This document shows, piece by piece, positions 7,922 through 16,663 of a stretch of DNA of 64,000 nt. The position numbers and the translations under genes were made by a program. The notes below the pieces were generated by a model, which saw only the letters and a list, made by a program, of their open reading frames with translations, was not told the DNA's origin and did not search any database. Source of the stretch: Tissierella sp. Yu-01 (GTDB lineage Bacteria > Bacillota > Clostridia > Tissierellales > Tissierellaceae); assembly GCF_029537395.1 (NCBI RefSeq), contig NZ_CP120677.1, forward strand, positions 62,001 through 126,000, read 5' to 3'. Within the stretch, counting starts at the first letter, position 1; every line of letters starts with the position of its first letter.

Positions 7922-7964
7922 TTGACAGTGTTATAATATTAGTGTACTATATAATTAATACACA
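7922..7964 (+). promoter_or_regulatory. SigmaA promoter with YtrA-type operator
   Basis: TTGACA (7922-7927), a 17-base spacer and TACTAT (7945-7950) form a housekeeping promoter for the gntR-ABC operon. An inverted repeat AGTGTA (7941-7946) - 12 bases - TACACA (7959-7964) covers the -10 box. This resembles the AGTGTA/TACACT half-sites known for YtrA-type GntR repressors, so the operon is probably autorepressed. Confidence 0.7.
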
Positions 7965-7985
7965 AATACAACCGGAGGTGATGTA

Positions 7986-8348
7986 ATGAAATTTGAAAAC
8001 AATCTTCCTATTTATGTTCAAATTGTAGATTATCTGAAAAGACAAATTATATCTGGTATTTTAAAGGAGGGCGACAAATTGCCATCAGTTAGAGAAATTG
8101 CCACTGAATTAAAGGTAAATCCAAATACAGTACAACGAAGCTATCAGGAATTAGAGAGAGAAAATTTAGTTTTTACCCAAAGGGGTATGGGAACCTTTGT
8201 AACGGAGGATAAAAAAGTGATAAAAGAACTAAAGAAAAATTTGGCTAATAATGTTTTGAATAATTTTATAGATGATATGAAAGCTCTGGGTTTTAGTTCA
8301 AAGGATATTGTGGAACTTATAAATGAAAGAGTGAGGGAGGAAAAATAA
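7986..8348 (+). CDS. GntR-family regulator, YtrA subfamily
   Basis: 120 residues: a GntR winged helix in the first 70 (NLPIYVQIVDYLKRQIISG, GDKLPSVREIATELKVNPNT, then QRGMGTFV) and a short helical C-terminal dimerisation tail of about 50. The short tail defines the YtrA subfamily, whose members repress adjacent ABC exporter genes, usually relieved by cell-envelope stress. GGAGGTGAT precedes the ATG. The stop overlaps the next start by one base (TAATG). The matching operator is at 7941-7964. Confidence 0.93.
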   Translation: MKFENNLPIYVQIVDYLKRQIISGILKEGDKLPSVREIATELKVNPNTVQRSYQELERENLVFTQRGMGTFVTEDKKVIKELKKNLANNVLNNFIDDMKALGFSSKDIVELINERVREEK

Positions 8349-9052
8349 TGTATGAAGTTGAAAATATAGTTGAGATTAAAAATCTTACTAAGAGTTATGG
8401 CAAGAAACTTGCGTTAAATAATTTAAACATGAATATAGAAAAAGGTAAAGTTGTAGGTATACTTGGACCTAATGGTAGTGGAAAAACTACATTGATTAAG
8501 ATTTTAGTAGGGATATTGAGACAAACAAAGGGTGAAATTTTAATTGATGGGCACAAACCAGGTGTTCAAACAAAATCAATTGTATCATATCTTCCAGATA
8601 GGAACTTTCTATATGAGTGGATGAATATACAGGATGCTATAGATATGTACAAAGATTTTTATGCTGATTTTGATGAAAAAAAGTGTGATGATCTTTTGAA
8701 GTTTATGAAACTTGAACGAGATATGAAGGTTAATAGTTTATCTAAGGGAATGAAGGAAAAGTTAAATTTAACATTAGTATTATCTAGAAAAGCAAAACTT
8801 TATATTCTTGATGAGCCAATTGCAGGAGTTGACCCAGTTGCCAGAGATCAGATTTTAGATGCAATAATTAACAATTATGAAGAGAATAGCTCTATGATTA
8901 TAACTACTCACCTAGTAAGAGATATGGAAAAAATCTTTGATGAAGTTAGTTTTATAAGTGATGGTGAGATTATTTTAGAAGGTAATGCAGAAAAATTAAG
9001 AGAAGAAAAGTCCATGCAAATCGATGATTTGTATAAGGAAATCTTCGGTTAG
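8348..9052 (+). CDS. ABC transporter ATPase (exporter, YtrB/BcrA-like)
   Basis: 234-residue nucleotide-binding subunit. Walker A GPNGSGKTT (about residue 39), the signature as a variant LSKGMKEKL, Walker B LYILDEPIAGVDP and the switch histidine in ITTHLV are all present. The variant signature and single-domain layout match ATPases of YtrA-controlled exporters. It is coupled to gntR by a one-base overlap and followed by its permease after a few bases. The cargo is unknown; peptide antibiotics or lipids are typical for relatives. Confidence 0.92.
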   Translation: MYEVENIVEIKNLTKSYGKKLALNNLNMNIEKGKVVGILGPNGSGKTTLIKILVGILRQTKGEILIDGHKPGVQTKSIVSYLPDRNFLYEWMNIQDAIDMYKDFYADFDEKKCDDLLKFMKLERDMKVNSLSKGMKEKLNLTLVLSRKAKLYILDEPIAGVDPVARDQILDAIINNYEENSSMIITTHLVRDMEKIFDEVSFISDGEIILEGNAEKLREEKSMQIDDLYKEIFG

Positions 9053-9062
9053 GAGTGATATG

Positions 9063-9932
9063 ATGCTTAAATATATGAAATATGAATTAAAAGGGACATA
9101 TAAATTTATGTTGGCAATAATTCTAACTGTTTTAGGAGCTTCAACAGGATTGCAAATATATGCAAAAAATCTATTTATGTCTGAAAGTAGTATTCAACCA
9201 AATGCTATTAGTGTGTTATTCATTACAATAATGGGGTTTTTAATATTCGGTGCTTTTATTACAGCTCTATTCTATATAATAGGATCCTTTAGAAAAGAGC
9301 TTTATGAGGATAGGGGATATTTGACATTCTCTTTGCCCTTAACTGGAAACCAAATTTTAGGATCTAAAACTTTAATAGCATTGATGTGGGCAGCATTATT
9401 AATACTTTTTTCACTTTTATATAATTTTGTATTAGCAATGGTATTACATGGGGGAATTGTTTTTGATGAATTAATAGATTCATTTAGATTCCTTTTTAGT
9501 CTTGGTGTAAATGATATAATAATCACGATTTTCTTGGCATTTATATTTTCGGGGATTTCTACCCTATTATTAATTTACTTTTCAATTGCTTTAAGCAGGG
9601 TAACTATCCGAAATAAAAAAGTTGGTGGGATGTGGTTTATTATATTTTTAATACTTAATTCCCTATTGGCCTATTTAACGGTAGTATCTGTGGAAGTTTT
9701 TCCTTTTTACTTTGACATGAGTAATTTTAAAATTATAGCAGAGAGTGATTTAGCACACTATATGGGCAATAACATTGGATATATTATGAGTGCTGGAAGT
9801 AATTCAGGTATGGTAGTATCATCAACTAATGGTGTTATCCTAAATATTGGTTCTACATTGTTTTCTATATTAATGACTATAGGGATATTCCTTGGAACAA
9901 GTTATTTAATAGAAAGAAAAATAGACCTTTAA
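9063..9932 (+). CDS. ABC transporter permease (ABC-2 type)
   Basis: About 289 residues with six predicted helices, starting MLKYMKYELKGTYKFM, a typical soluble lead-in followed by helix 1. The motif ELYEDRGYLTFSLPLTGNQI after helix 2 is common in this exporter class. The start ATG 9063 is 7 bases after AGGAG (9051-9055); ATG 9060 is an alternative, and the frame is open further upstream inside the ATPase gene. Partner of the ATPase at 8348. A strong terminator follows. Confidence 0.85.
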   Translation: MLKYMKYELKGTYKFMLAIILTVLGASTGLQIYAKNLFMSESSIQPNAISVLFITIMGFLIFGAFITALFYIIGSFRKELYEDRGYLTFSLPLTGNQILGSKTLIALMWAALLILFSLLYNFVLAMVLHGGIVFDELIDSFRFLFSLGVNDIIITIFLAFIFSGISTLLLIYFSIALSRVTIRNKKVGGMWFIIFLILNSLLAYLTVVSVEVFPFYFDMSNFKIIAESDLAHYMGNNIGYIMSAGSNSGMVVSSTNGVILNIGSTLFSILMTIGIFLGTSYLIERKIDL

Positions 9933-10000
9933 AATATTTGACAACTACAATTAAATTATGTAAAATAAAAAAGTTGATTAATTTTAATATAAAACATTTA

Positions 10001-10037
10001 GCAGATGGGCGGCTACCAATACCCATTTGCTTTTTTT
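10001..10037 (+). terminator. Intrinsic terminator
   Basis: Stem GCAGATGGG pairing with CCCATTTGC across a short loop, followed by TTTTTTT. It closes the gntR-ABC operon. Confidence 0.85.
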
Positions 10038-10038
10038 A

Positions 10039-10133
10039 TGACCTACCATCAATTTGCAGTGTATTTCTGTAAATTGATGGTAGGTTAGATGTCGCGAAGT
10101 CTAAATCTGGGATTTAGCTAACGTAGCCGACTT
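10039..10133. repeat. Two-hairpin palindromic repeat (family copy 1)
   Basis: The first hairpin pairs ACCTACCATCAATTT with AAATTGATGGTAGGT; the second pairs GTCG and CTAAATC with GATTTAG and CGAC. The first hairpin recurs next to both T-box leaders (42828-42947 and 58566-58682). It is non-coding and lies between a terminator and the MATE gene. It looks like a dispersed structured element of this genome. Confidence 0.6.
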
Positions 10134-10157
10134 TATGGACAGGAGGATAGGGTATAA

Positions 10158-11540
10158 GTGAAGAAAAAATTAGGCAATCATGAATTTTATCAAACATTAA
10201 TTTCTTTAGTTTTACCAATTACACTACAGAGTTTAATAAGTTCTTCATTAAATATGGTGGACAATTTAATGATAGGAAAGTTGGGAGAAAGTGCTATCGC
10301 TTCAGTTGGATTAGTAAATCAGTATTTCTTTGTATTTACTCTTTGTCTATCTGGATTTAACGCAGGAGCAGGTATATTTATTTCCCAATATTGGGGTAGA
10401 AAAAATTCTAATAATATAAGAAGAATGTTGGGATTAAATATGATTCTTTGCATTCTGGCATCATTGGTATTTTCAATACCAGCATTTTTATTCCCACAAT
10501 CTATAATGAGGATATTTACACATGATGCAGAGGTTATATACTTAGGAGTTCAATACCTAAGAATAATAGCTGTTACATTTATTCTGACAAGCATTACACA
10601 AGCATATGCCACAACATTAAGATGTATAGGCATTGCAAATCCACCTATGATTGGGAGTTTAGTAGGTGTGTTAACAAATGCATTTTTAAACTGGATATTT
10701 ATCTATGGTAATCTAGGAGTACCTGCTATGGGTGTTGCTGGTGCAGCCCTAGCTACAAGTATTGCAAGATTAGTTGAGATGCTTATAATTATTTATGCTG
10801 CTTATAGGACTAATGAAGTGATACCAGCAAAAATAAAACAATACTTTAGTTTTAATATGGATTTTGTAAAAGCATATTTCCAAGTATCTTCTGCTGTAAT
10901 TATAAATGAATTAGTTTGGTCATTAGGTTTAACCTGCTATTCAATCATATATGCTAAGATTGGTATTCAGGAAGTAGCAAGTATGCAAATTTCAACTACT
11001 ATTAACAATATGTTTATGGTTTTATGTACAGGTTTGGCCAATTCCGCTTCTATTATAGTAGGTAATTGCATAGGAGCAGGTAATGAAGATACAGCAAAAG
11101 AATATTCAACTAAATTAAGTATATTGGCACCTGTTGTTGGACTGATTACAGGTATGGCATTATGGATATTTTCGCCATCTGTTGTAGGATTATTTAATAT
11201 CGAAGAAAATACAGTTCAAATGACCATAAATGTACTTAGAATAATGTCAGTATTTGCTCCCCTAAGATTCTTTAATGTATTGATGATTGTAGGTATATTT
11301 AGAGGTGGTGGAGACACTAAATATTCAATGCTTGTACAATTGGGAACAATATGGTTCTTTGCCATACCCTTAGGATATACAGCTGCAGTATTTTTAAAAC
11401 AACCTCTAGAGATAGTATTTGCGGTCATATGTTTAGAGGAAATAGTTAAGTTTATATTTGAAGCAAAGAGGCTACGTTCTAAGAAATGGTTAAAGAATGT
11501 TATTGATAATACAGGCTCCTTAAGAATTGAGATGAATTAG
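10158..11540 (+). CDS. MATE-family multidrug exporter
   Basis: 460 residues with twelve predicted helices in two six-helix halves. N-terminal MATE marks: LVLPITLQSLISSSLNMVDN followed by LMIGKLGESAIASVG, then AGAGIFISQYWG. The second half carries ANSASIIVGNCIGAGNEDTA. MATE proteins expel drugs or metabolites in exchange for Na+ or H+. Substrate not predictable. GTG start chosen for AGGAGG about 10 bases upstream. Single-gene unit with its own terminator. Confidence 0.93.
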   Translation: MKKKLGNHEFYQTLISLVLPITLQSLISSSLNMVDNLMIGKLGESAIASVGLVNQYFFVFTLCLSGFNAGAGIFISQYWGRKNSNNIRRMLGLNMILCILASLVFSIPAFLFPQSIMRIFTHDAEVIYLGVQYLRIIAVTFILTSITQAYATTLRCIGIANPPMIGSLVGVLTNAFLNWIFIYGNLGVPAMGVAGAALATSIARLVEMLIIIYAAYRTNEVIPAKIKQYFSFNMDFVKAYFQVSSAVIINELVWSLGLTCYSIIYAKIGIQEVASMQISTTINNMFMVLCTGLANSASIIVGNCIGAGNEDTAKEYSTKLSILAPVVGLITGMALWIFSPSVVGLFNIEENTVQMTINVLRIMSVFAPLRFFNVLMIVGIFRGGGDTKYSMLVQLGTIWFFAIPLGYTAAVFLKQPLEIVFAVICLEEIVKFIFEAKRLRSKKWLKNVIDNTGSLRIEMN

Positions 11541-11586
11541 GGGATATATTCCTAGCAATTTTATTTGCTAGGATATATCCCCTTTA
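11538..11586 (+). terminator. Intrinsic terminator
   Basis: A very long stem (AGGGGATATATTCCTAGCAA with its complement), loop TTTTA and a trailing CTTT. It begins at the stop codon of the MATE gene. Confidence 0.85.
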
Positions 11587-11658
11587 ATATAAGGATTAAA
11601 AGGTGTCCTAAGTCTCTTTAAATAGCCAATACATATATTATATTGTGACTTGCTTTCT

Positions 11659-11714
11659 AATCACTTCCCTCGTTGCAGTGGTGTGATGAAATTGCTAAGT
11701 AATTTTTGCCGATA
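11659..11714 (+). repeat. Structured intergenic repeat, copy 1
   Basis: The stretch around CGTTGCAGTGGTGTGATG then AAATTGCTAAGTAATTTTTGCCGATA recurs at 36138-36190 with few changes. It can fold into two small hairpins (TCAC..GTGTGA and AATTGC..GCAATT in copy 2). It lies in a gene-free gap in both cases. Confidence 0.6.
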
Positions 11715-11762
11715 ATTAAAATAGTAATAATATAAGATATATAATAAAAGAGGAGTGGTAAG

Positions 11763-12191
11763 ATGTTAAACAAAGCTATAGAAATAGCAGCTAGAGCCCA
11801 CAACGGACAATTAGATAAATGTGGGGAATCATATATATTACACCCATTGAGAGTTATGCTTAGTAGAAAAAGTGAAGTAGAGAGAATTTGTGCAGTACTT
11901 CACGATGTTGTAGAAGATACTAATATTACTTTTAATGACTTAAGAAAAGAAGGTTTCTCAGATAAAATAATAGAGATATTAGACTGTCTTACAAGAAGAA
12001 ATGGAGAAGATTATGAAAATTATATAACTAGAGTTTTAAACAATGAAGTAGCATGTCAAATAAAATTAGCTGATTTAGCTGATAATATGGATCCTAATAG
12101 GATACAATGCTATACAGAAAAGGATATTGTAAGGATAGAGAAATATAGGAGAGCTAGAGAGAGAATATTAGGAAGTATAAAAAGTTATTAA
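11763..12191 (+). CDS. HD-domain small alarmone hydrolase-like protein
   Basis: 142 residues, entirely an HD domain of the RelA/SpoT hydrolase type. Seen: ARAHNGQLDKCGESYILHP (first metal His and substrate loop), CAVLHDVVEDT (HD pair followed by ED) and KLADLADNMDP (last metal Asp). This set hydrolyses (p)ppGpp in SpoT and MESH1. No synthetase or ACT/TGS domain is present, so this is a stand-alone hydrolase, with other nucleotides possible as substrates. AGAGGAGTGGTAAG precedes the ATG. The kinase-like gene follows closely. Confidence 0.85.
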   Translation: MLNKAIEIAARAHNGQLDKCGESYILHPLRVMLSRKSEVERICAVLHDVVEDTNITFNDLRKEGFSDKIIEILDCLTRRNGEDYENYITRVLNNEVACQIKLADLADNMDPNRIQCYTEKDIVRIEKYRRARERILGSIKSY

Positions 12192-12231
12192 GGAGGTTGT
12201 AAGTATTAAACAATTTGAGAACTATAAAGTT

Positions 12232-13092
12232 ATGAAGCCAATTCTAAAGGGGTGGTCTGATGACGAAAAATATTATTTGGAAGATGAAAAAGGTGTTAAA
12301 TTTCTACTTAGATTAACTGATATAAGTTTATATGAGAAGAAGCTTAAGGAATTTGAAAATATAAAGCAGTTGTCAAAATTAGATTTTAATATGTCTAAAC
12401 CTTTAGAATTTGGTACTTGCGATGGAAATAAAAAAGTATATTCAATTTTAACATGGATAGATGGAGATGACGCAATTGAGAGTTTGCTAAAGCTTAGTGA
12501 GACAACACAATATAAGCTTGGCTATAAAGCTGGACAAATTCTCAGGGAAATTCATACTCTTAGACCTGTTAAGGTAATACAGCCTTGGGAGAAAACTATT
12601 AACATAAAAATTAATAAAACTATAGAATTTTATAATGACTGTGGATTTAAAATTGAAGATGATGAAACTATTATTAATTACATATTAGATAATGAAAGAT
12701 ATTTAAAAGCTAGACCTATTACATTTCAACATGGTGATTATCACCTGGGAAATATGATAATAACTGTGGAAGGAGATTTAGGAATTATCGATTTTAATAG
12801 GTCCTCTTATGGAGATCCTTGGGAGGAATATGATAGATTTATTTTTACATGGAAAGAGAGTAGATTTTTTGCCAGAGGACAACTAGATGGTTATTTTGAT
12901 AATAATGTTCCAGAAGAATTCTTTAAAGTAATGTCTATATATAACGCTAGAAATTTAATAGCTAGCATACCCTGGTCCTTAAACTTTGGTGCGGAGGATT
13001 TAAGAACTGCTGTTGAAAATGCTAAGCTGGTTTACGATGCTTATGATGGCTTCACAAGTTGCATACCAGATTGGTATAGACGGGCTAAATAA
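12232..13092 (+). CDS. Aminoglycoside-phosphotransferase-like kinase
   Basis: 286 residues of the APH/choline-kinase fold. The catalytic loop is HGDYHLGNM (about residue 180) and the metal motif is GIIDFNRSSYGDPWEEYDRF. LTWIDG marks the hinge. APH relatives phosphorylate aminoglycosides, macrolides or small metabolites; the substrate here cannot be told. The first canonical start is ATG 12232, but the ribosome binding site AGGAGG (12191-12196) is far upstream. An ATT at 12205, 8 bases after it, would add IKQFENYKV and restore the lead-in usual before the KGWSDDEKYYL segment. I therefore suspect an ATT start. Confidence 0.8.
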   Translation: MKPILKGWSDDEKYYLEDEKGVKFLLRLTDISLYEKKLKEFENIKQLSKLDFNMSKPLEFGTCDGNKKVYSILTWIDGDDAIESLLKLSETTQYKLGYKAGQILREIHTLRPVKVIQPWEKTINIKINKTIEFYNDCGFKIEDDETIINYILDNERYLKARPITFQHGDYHLGNMIITVEGDLGIIDFNRSSYGDPWEEYDRFIFTWKESRFFARGQLDGYFDNNVPEEFFKVMSIYNARNLIASIPWSLNFGAEDLRTAVENAKLVYDAYDGFTSCIPDWYRRAK

Positions 13093-13115
13093 CCCGTCTA
13101 TAAAAATATTTTTAA
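13075..13115 (+). terminator. Intrinsic terminator overlapping a stop codon
   Basis: TATAGACGGG (13075-13084) pairs perfectly with CCCGTCTATA (13093-13102); the loop contains the stop codon of the kinase gene. AAAATATTTTT follows. Confidence 0.75.
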
Positions 13116-13203
13116 TTGGGAACGTTAACCTCAAAAAGGTTGCATTTATTAAAATTTTATTATGATATAATACTATTATGATTCTAGGATGGGAGATGAT
13201 ATT

Positions 13204-13797
13204 TTGTTTAGAGAGAAACTTCTGAAAGATATAGAATTCATTATTGAATTGGATAAAATGAAGTCTATATACAGAAAAACCAATGTTATTGGAGAAGATA
13301 GACAAGAAGATGATGCTCAACATTCTTGGCATATATCCATGATGGCTGTTATATTAGCTGAATATACAAATGAAGAAATTGATTTGTTAAAAGTTATAAA
13401 GATGTTATTAACGCATGATTTGGTTGAAATATATGCAGGTGATACATTTTGTTATGATAAAGAAGGTAATGATAGTAAAAAGGAAAGAGAACTTGCTGCA
13501 GCTGAGAAATTATATAACTTGTTAGATCGTAAAAAAGCTGATGAATTAAGAGCGCTTTGGGATGAATTTGAAGCAATGGAAACACCAGAATCCCTATTTG
13601 CTCATTCGATGGATAGACTTCAACCATTGCTAACTAACTATAAGAATGGTGGAGGAACATGGAAGGAATATGATGTATCAAAATCAGATATATATCAGAG
13701 AATATCTCCTGTAAAGAAATCATCAGATGAATTATGGTGCTATATTAATTACATGATTGAAGATGCATTTCAAAAAGGTATGATCAATAGAAGATAA
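13204..13797 (+). CDS. HD-domain nucleotidase (YfbR/HDDC2-like)
   Basis: About 197 residues with an HD metal site: DDAQHSWHISMMA (first His pair), LTHDLVEIYAGDT (HD pair), then ERELAAAEKLYNLL and AHSMDRLQPLL (last Asp). This is the pattern of 5'-deoxynucleotidase YfbR and HDDC2, which remove phosphate from dNMPs. I place the start at TTG 13204, 8 bases after GGGAG; ATG 13189 is in frame but has its ribosome binding site inside the reading frame. The gene lies between two terminators or gaps and appears single. Confidence 0.85.
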   Translation: MFREKLLKDIEFIIELDKMKSIYRKTNVIGEDRQEDDAQHSWHISMMAVILAEYTNEEIDLLKVIKMLLTHDLVEIYAGDTFCYDKEGNDSKKERELAAAEKLYNLLDRKKADELRALWDEFEAMETPESLFAHSMDRLQPLLTNYKNGGGTWKEYDVSKSDIYQRISPVKKSSDELWCYINYMIEDAFQKGMINRR

Positions 13798-13830
13798 TAA
13801 GTTAATTATTACTTCCTGAGAGGTGAGAAA

Positions 13831-15531
13831 ATGGATATTAAATTAATCGGAGAAATAATTTATAATTATAAACCTTATTCTATAATAATTGATAGGCAAG
13901 GAGTTATTTTGTGGTTTAGTAAGAAGATGGAAACATTATTAAATATTGAAGAAGGGAATAATATAGATTCACTTCTCAGTATAAAATATAAAGACCTCTT
14001 TTCGCATAAAAACATAAAAATTACTATAGGTAAATACGATTATAATATATCTAGGTTATTTCTTAAGCATCAGGAATTAATAGTCCTTACATTTGACATA
14101 ATAGGTGACTACAACGAAGCAGAGACAAAATCCCTATGTTTAGGGAAAATCATAGAAAATCTATATGATGGTGTTTTGTTAAGTGACAAAGAAGGCAGAG
14201 TCGTAATTTACAATAGAGCAATGGAAGAATTGGAAAAACATGATGCAAAAGAAATGTTAGGAAAGTATATATGGGATGCATATGGGTATAGCGATGTGAA
14301 TAAGTCAGAGCATATGCAGGTATTCAATAGTGGGATTCCTATTATAAATAAGTACAAAGCTCATGCGTATAATAATGGTAAACCAGTTTATAAGTCATAT
14401 AGTACATTTCCAATACAAGTAGATGGCGATATAATTGGTGTATATTCAATAAGCAAAGATGAGACAAAACTACAAAATTTGTTAGCTGAAACTGTTGAAT
14501 TAAGAAGACAATATAGCAAGGACACAGATAATGATAATAAGATATATAAGAATGGGACAAGATTTAATTTTTCTGACATTATAGGCTCTAGTGAAAGTAT
14601 GACTAAACTAATAAAAGAAGCAGAAGCAATATCATGGTTAGATAATAGTGTATTATTAGTTGGTGATACTGGAACTGGAAAAGAGGTATTTGCTCAAAGT
14701 ATTCATAATTTTGGTAAGAGAAAAACCGAACCTTTTATAGGTATTAACTGTTCAGCAATTCCTGAAAATCTACTTGAAAGCATTTTATTTGGTTCTGTTA
14801 AAGGTGCATATACAGGTGCTGTTGATTCCTCTGGACTTTTTGAAGAAGCAGGGCAAGGAACTCTGTTTTTAGATGAACTAAATTCAATGCCAATAAACAT
14901 GCAGACTAAATTGCTCAGAGTCCTACAAGAAAAGAGTGTAAGAAGAGTTGGAGGTAAAGAAAACTATCCAATAAAATGTAGAATTATCAGCGCTATGAAT
15001 GAAGATCCTTATGTATTAATAGAAGAAGGTAAATTGAGGCAAGACTTGTTTTATAGAATAGCAGGATATAATCTTTATATTCCTCCATTAAAGGATAGGG
15101 ATAATGATCTTTTTGAATTAGCTGAATACTATATATCAAAGAATAACCTTGCAATGAATAAAAATGTTATTAGTATTTCTGATGAACTAAGGAATATGAT
15201 GATAAACTATGGATGGCCAGGTAACATAAGAGAGCTTGAGCATTTTATTGAAAATATAATGGTTAGAACTAATGAATTTGATAGATATCTCAGGGTTGAG
15301 AATATACCTAGTTATATTCTAGATGTTATGGATTCAAATGATGTAGGAAATATAAAAAATTGTAATACTAATCAGCCTTTACAGGAAGTGCTTGATAATA
15401 TGGAGCATAAACTTATTATTCAGGCATTAGATAACAACAAATGGAATGTGACAAAATCTGCCGATGAATTAGGTGTTACAAGACAGAGTTTAATATACAG
15501 AATGAAAAAATTAAATATTGTGAGAGATTAA
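13831..15531 (+). CDS. Sigma54-dependent activator with PAS domains (RocR-like)
   Basis: 566 residues. Two N-terminal PAS-like sensor domains (about 1-95 and 110-220; the second with LYDGVLLSDKEGRVVIYNRA), then an AAA+ domain with Walker A GDTGTGKE (about 278), the sigma54 contact loop GAYTGA (about 325) and Walker B TLFLDELNS. A Fis-type helix-turn-helix ends the protein (NNKWNVTKSADELGVTRQSL). It opens sigma54 promoters after binding upstream sites. It sits directly before the hut operon, whose -24/-12 promoter is at 15689-15705, so it is the obvious hut activator. No receiver domain: it probably senses a small ligand (urocanate, histidine or a related compound) through PAS. Confidence 0.93.
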   Translation: MDIKLIGEIIYNYKPYSIIIDRQGVILWFSKKMETLLNIEEGNNIDSLLSIKYKDLFSHKNIKITIGKYDYNISRLFLKHQELIVLTFDIIGDYNEAETKSLCLGKIIENLYDGVLLSDKEGRVVIYNRAMEELEKHDAKEMLGKYIWDAYGYSDVNKSEHMQVFNSGIPIINKYKAHAYNNGKPVYKSYSTFPIQVDGDIIGVYSISKDETKLQNLLAETVELRRQYSKDTDNDNKIYKNGTRFNFSDIIGSSESMTKLIKEAEAISWLDNSVLLVGDTGTGKEVFAQSIHNFGKRKTEPFIGINCSAIPENLLESILFGSVKGAYTGAVDSSGLFEEAGQGTLFLDELNSMPINMQTKLLRVLQEKSVRRVGGKENYPIKCRIISAMNEDPYVLIEEGKLRQDLFYRIAGYNLYIPPLKDRDNDLFELAEYYISKNNLAMNKNVISISDELRNMMINYGWPGNIRELEHFIENIMVRTNEFDRYLRVENIPSYILDVMDSNDVGNIKNCNTNQPLQEVLDNMEHKLIIQALDNNKWNVTKSADELGVTRQSLIYRMKKLNIVRD

Positions 15532-15600
15532 TTATGTGTTTGAATTTGCAACAAAGTGTTTTAAATTCAATAACGAGTTATTTCGCGTTTTGTTATTAAG

Positions 15601-15627
15601 GTGTTTGATTTTCAAACACTTTTTTTA
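15601..15627 (+). terminator. Intrinsic terminator
   Basis: GTGTTTGA - TTT - TCAAACAC followed by TTTTTTT. It ends the activator gene. The half-site GTGTTTGA also occurs alone at 15536-15543, so the region may double as an activator-binding stretch. Confidence 0.8.
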
Positions 15628-15688
15628 TATTTATAAAAATGATATTGAAAACGATGTCATTAAATAGACATTTTGGGGGAAATTAATA

Positions 15689-15705
15689 TTGGCATGGAAA
15701 TTGCT
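15689..15705 (+). promoter_or_regulatory. Sigma54 (-24/-12) promoter of the hut operon
   Basis: TTGGCATGGAAATTGCT fits the consensus TGGCACG-N4-TTGCW with a single change (T for C) and the exact GG-to-GC spacing. It lies 46 bases before the ftcD start and directly downstream of the sigma54 activator gene and its terminator. No comparable site was seen before the other genes of the island. Confidence 0.85.
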
Positions 15706-15751
15706 TTAATAATATATGACAAGAATATCTTAAAAAAATGGAGGAATTACA

Positions 15752-16648
15752 GTGGCTAAATTAATTCAATGTGTACCTAATTTCAGTGAAGGACGAAATC
15801 AGGCGATACTAGATGAAATACTAGATGAAATAAGAAGTGTAGATGGAGTTAAACTTTTAGATTATTCTATGGATAAGGACCACAATAGAAGTGTTGTTAC
15901 TTTTATAGGAAGTCCAGAAGGTGTTATAGATGCTGCGTTTAAGGCAACTAAGAAAGCTTCAGAAATAATAGATATGACTACACATCATGGAGAACATCCG
16001 AGGATGGGCGCTACAGATGTTATACCTCTAATTCCTATTTCAGAGGTTAGTATGGACGATTGTGTAGAGTATTCAAAAGAATTGGGAGCAAGAATTGGAA
16101 ATGAATTAGGTATTTCCGTATTACTTTATGAGAAATCTGCAAGTGCTCTACATAGAGAAAATTTAGCAGATGTTAGAAAAGGTCAATATGAAGGAATGAA
16201 AGATAAGCTAAAGATGGATGAATGGAAACCAGATTATGGTCCAACAGAGTTAAATGAAAAAGCTGGTGTTACTGCTGTAGGTGCTAGAATGCCATTAGTA
16301 GCTTATAATATCAATCTTGATACAAACAACTTGGATATTGCGAAGAAGATCGCTAAAGCTATAAGAGCTAAAACAGGTGGTTTCACCTATTGTAAAGCTT
16401 TAGGCATTGAGATAACAGAAAGGAATATCGTTCAAGTTTCAATTAACATGATAGATTATACAAAGACTCCACTATTTAGAGTATTCGATACAGTAGAAAG
16501 AGAAGCTAGAAGATATGGAGTTAATGTTATAGGTAGTGAAATTATAGGTTTAGTTCCTATGGATGCATTAATTGATTCAGCAGATTATTATTTAAGACTT
16601 GAGGGCTTTGATAAGAGTCAGATTTTAGAAAAGAGAATGGCTGAATAG
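15752..16648 (+). CDS. ftcD: Glutamate formimidoyltransferase
   Basis: 298 residues, the single-domain form. It moves the formimino group from N-formimino-L-glutamate to tetrahydrofolate, giving glutamate: the last hut step in anaerobes. Seen: LIQCVPNFSEGRNQAILDEI at the start, DKDHNRSVVTFIG, THHGEHPRMGATDVIPLIP and the GLVPMDAL end. The cyclodeaminase half found in the fused vertebrate enzyme is missing and no fchA gene is in the window, so a separate cyclodeaminase must be encoded elsewhere. First gene of the operon behind the sigma54 promoter. Start is GTG 15752, 8-9 bases after GGAGG. Confidence 0.96.
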   Translation: MAKLIQCVPNFSEGRNQAILDEILDEIRSVDGVKLLDYSMDKDHNRSVVTFIGSPEGVIDAAFKATKKASEIIDMTTHHGEHPRMGATDVIPLIPISEVSMDDCVEYSKELGARIGNELGISVLLYEKSASALHRENLADVRKGQYEGMKDKLKMDEWKPDYGPTELNEKAGVTAVGARMPLVAYNINLDTNNLDIAKKIAKAIRAKTGGFTYCKALGIEITERNIVQVSINMIDYTKTPLFRVFDTVEREARRYGVNVIGSEIIGLVPMDALIDSADYYLRLEGFDKSQILEKRMAE

Positions 16649-16663
16649 AGAAAGGGTGATTAA

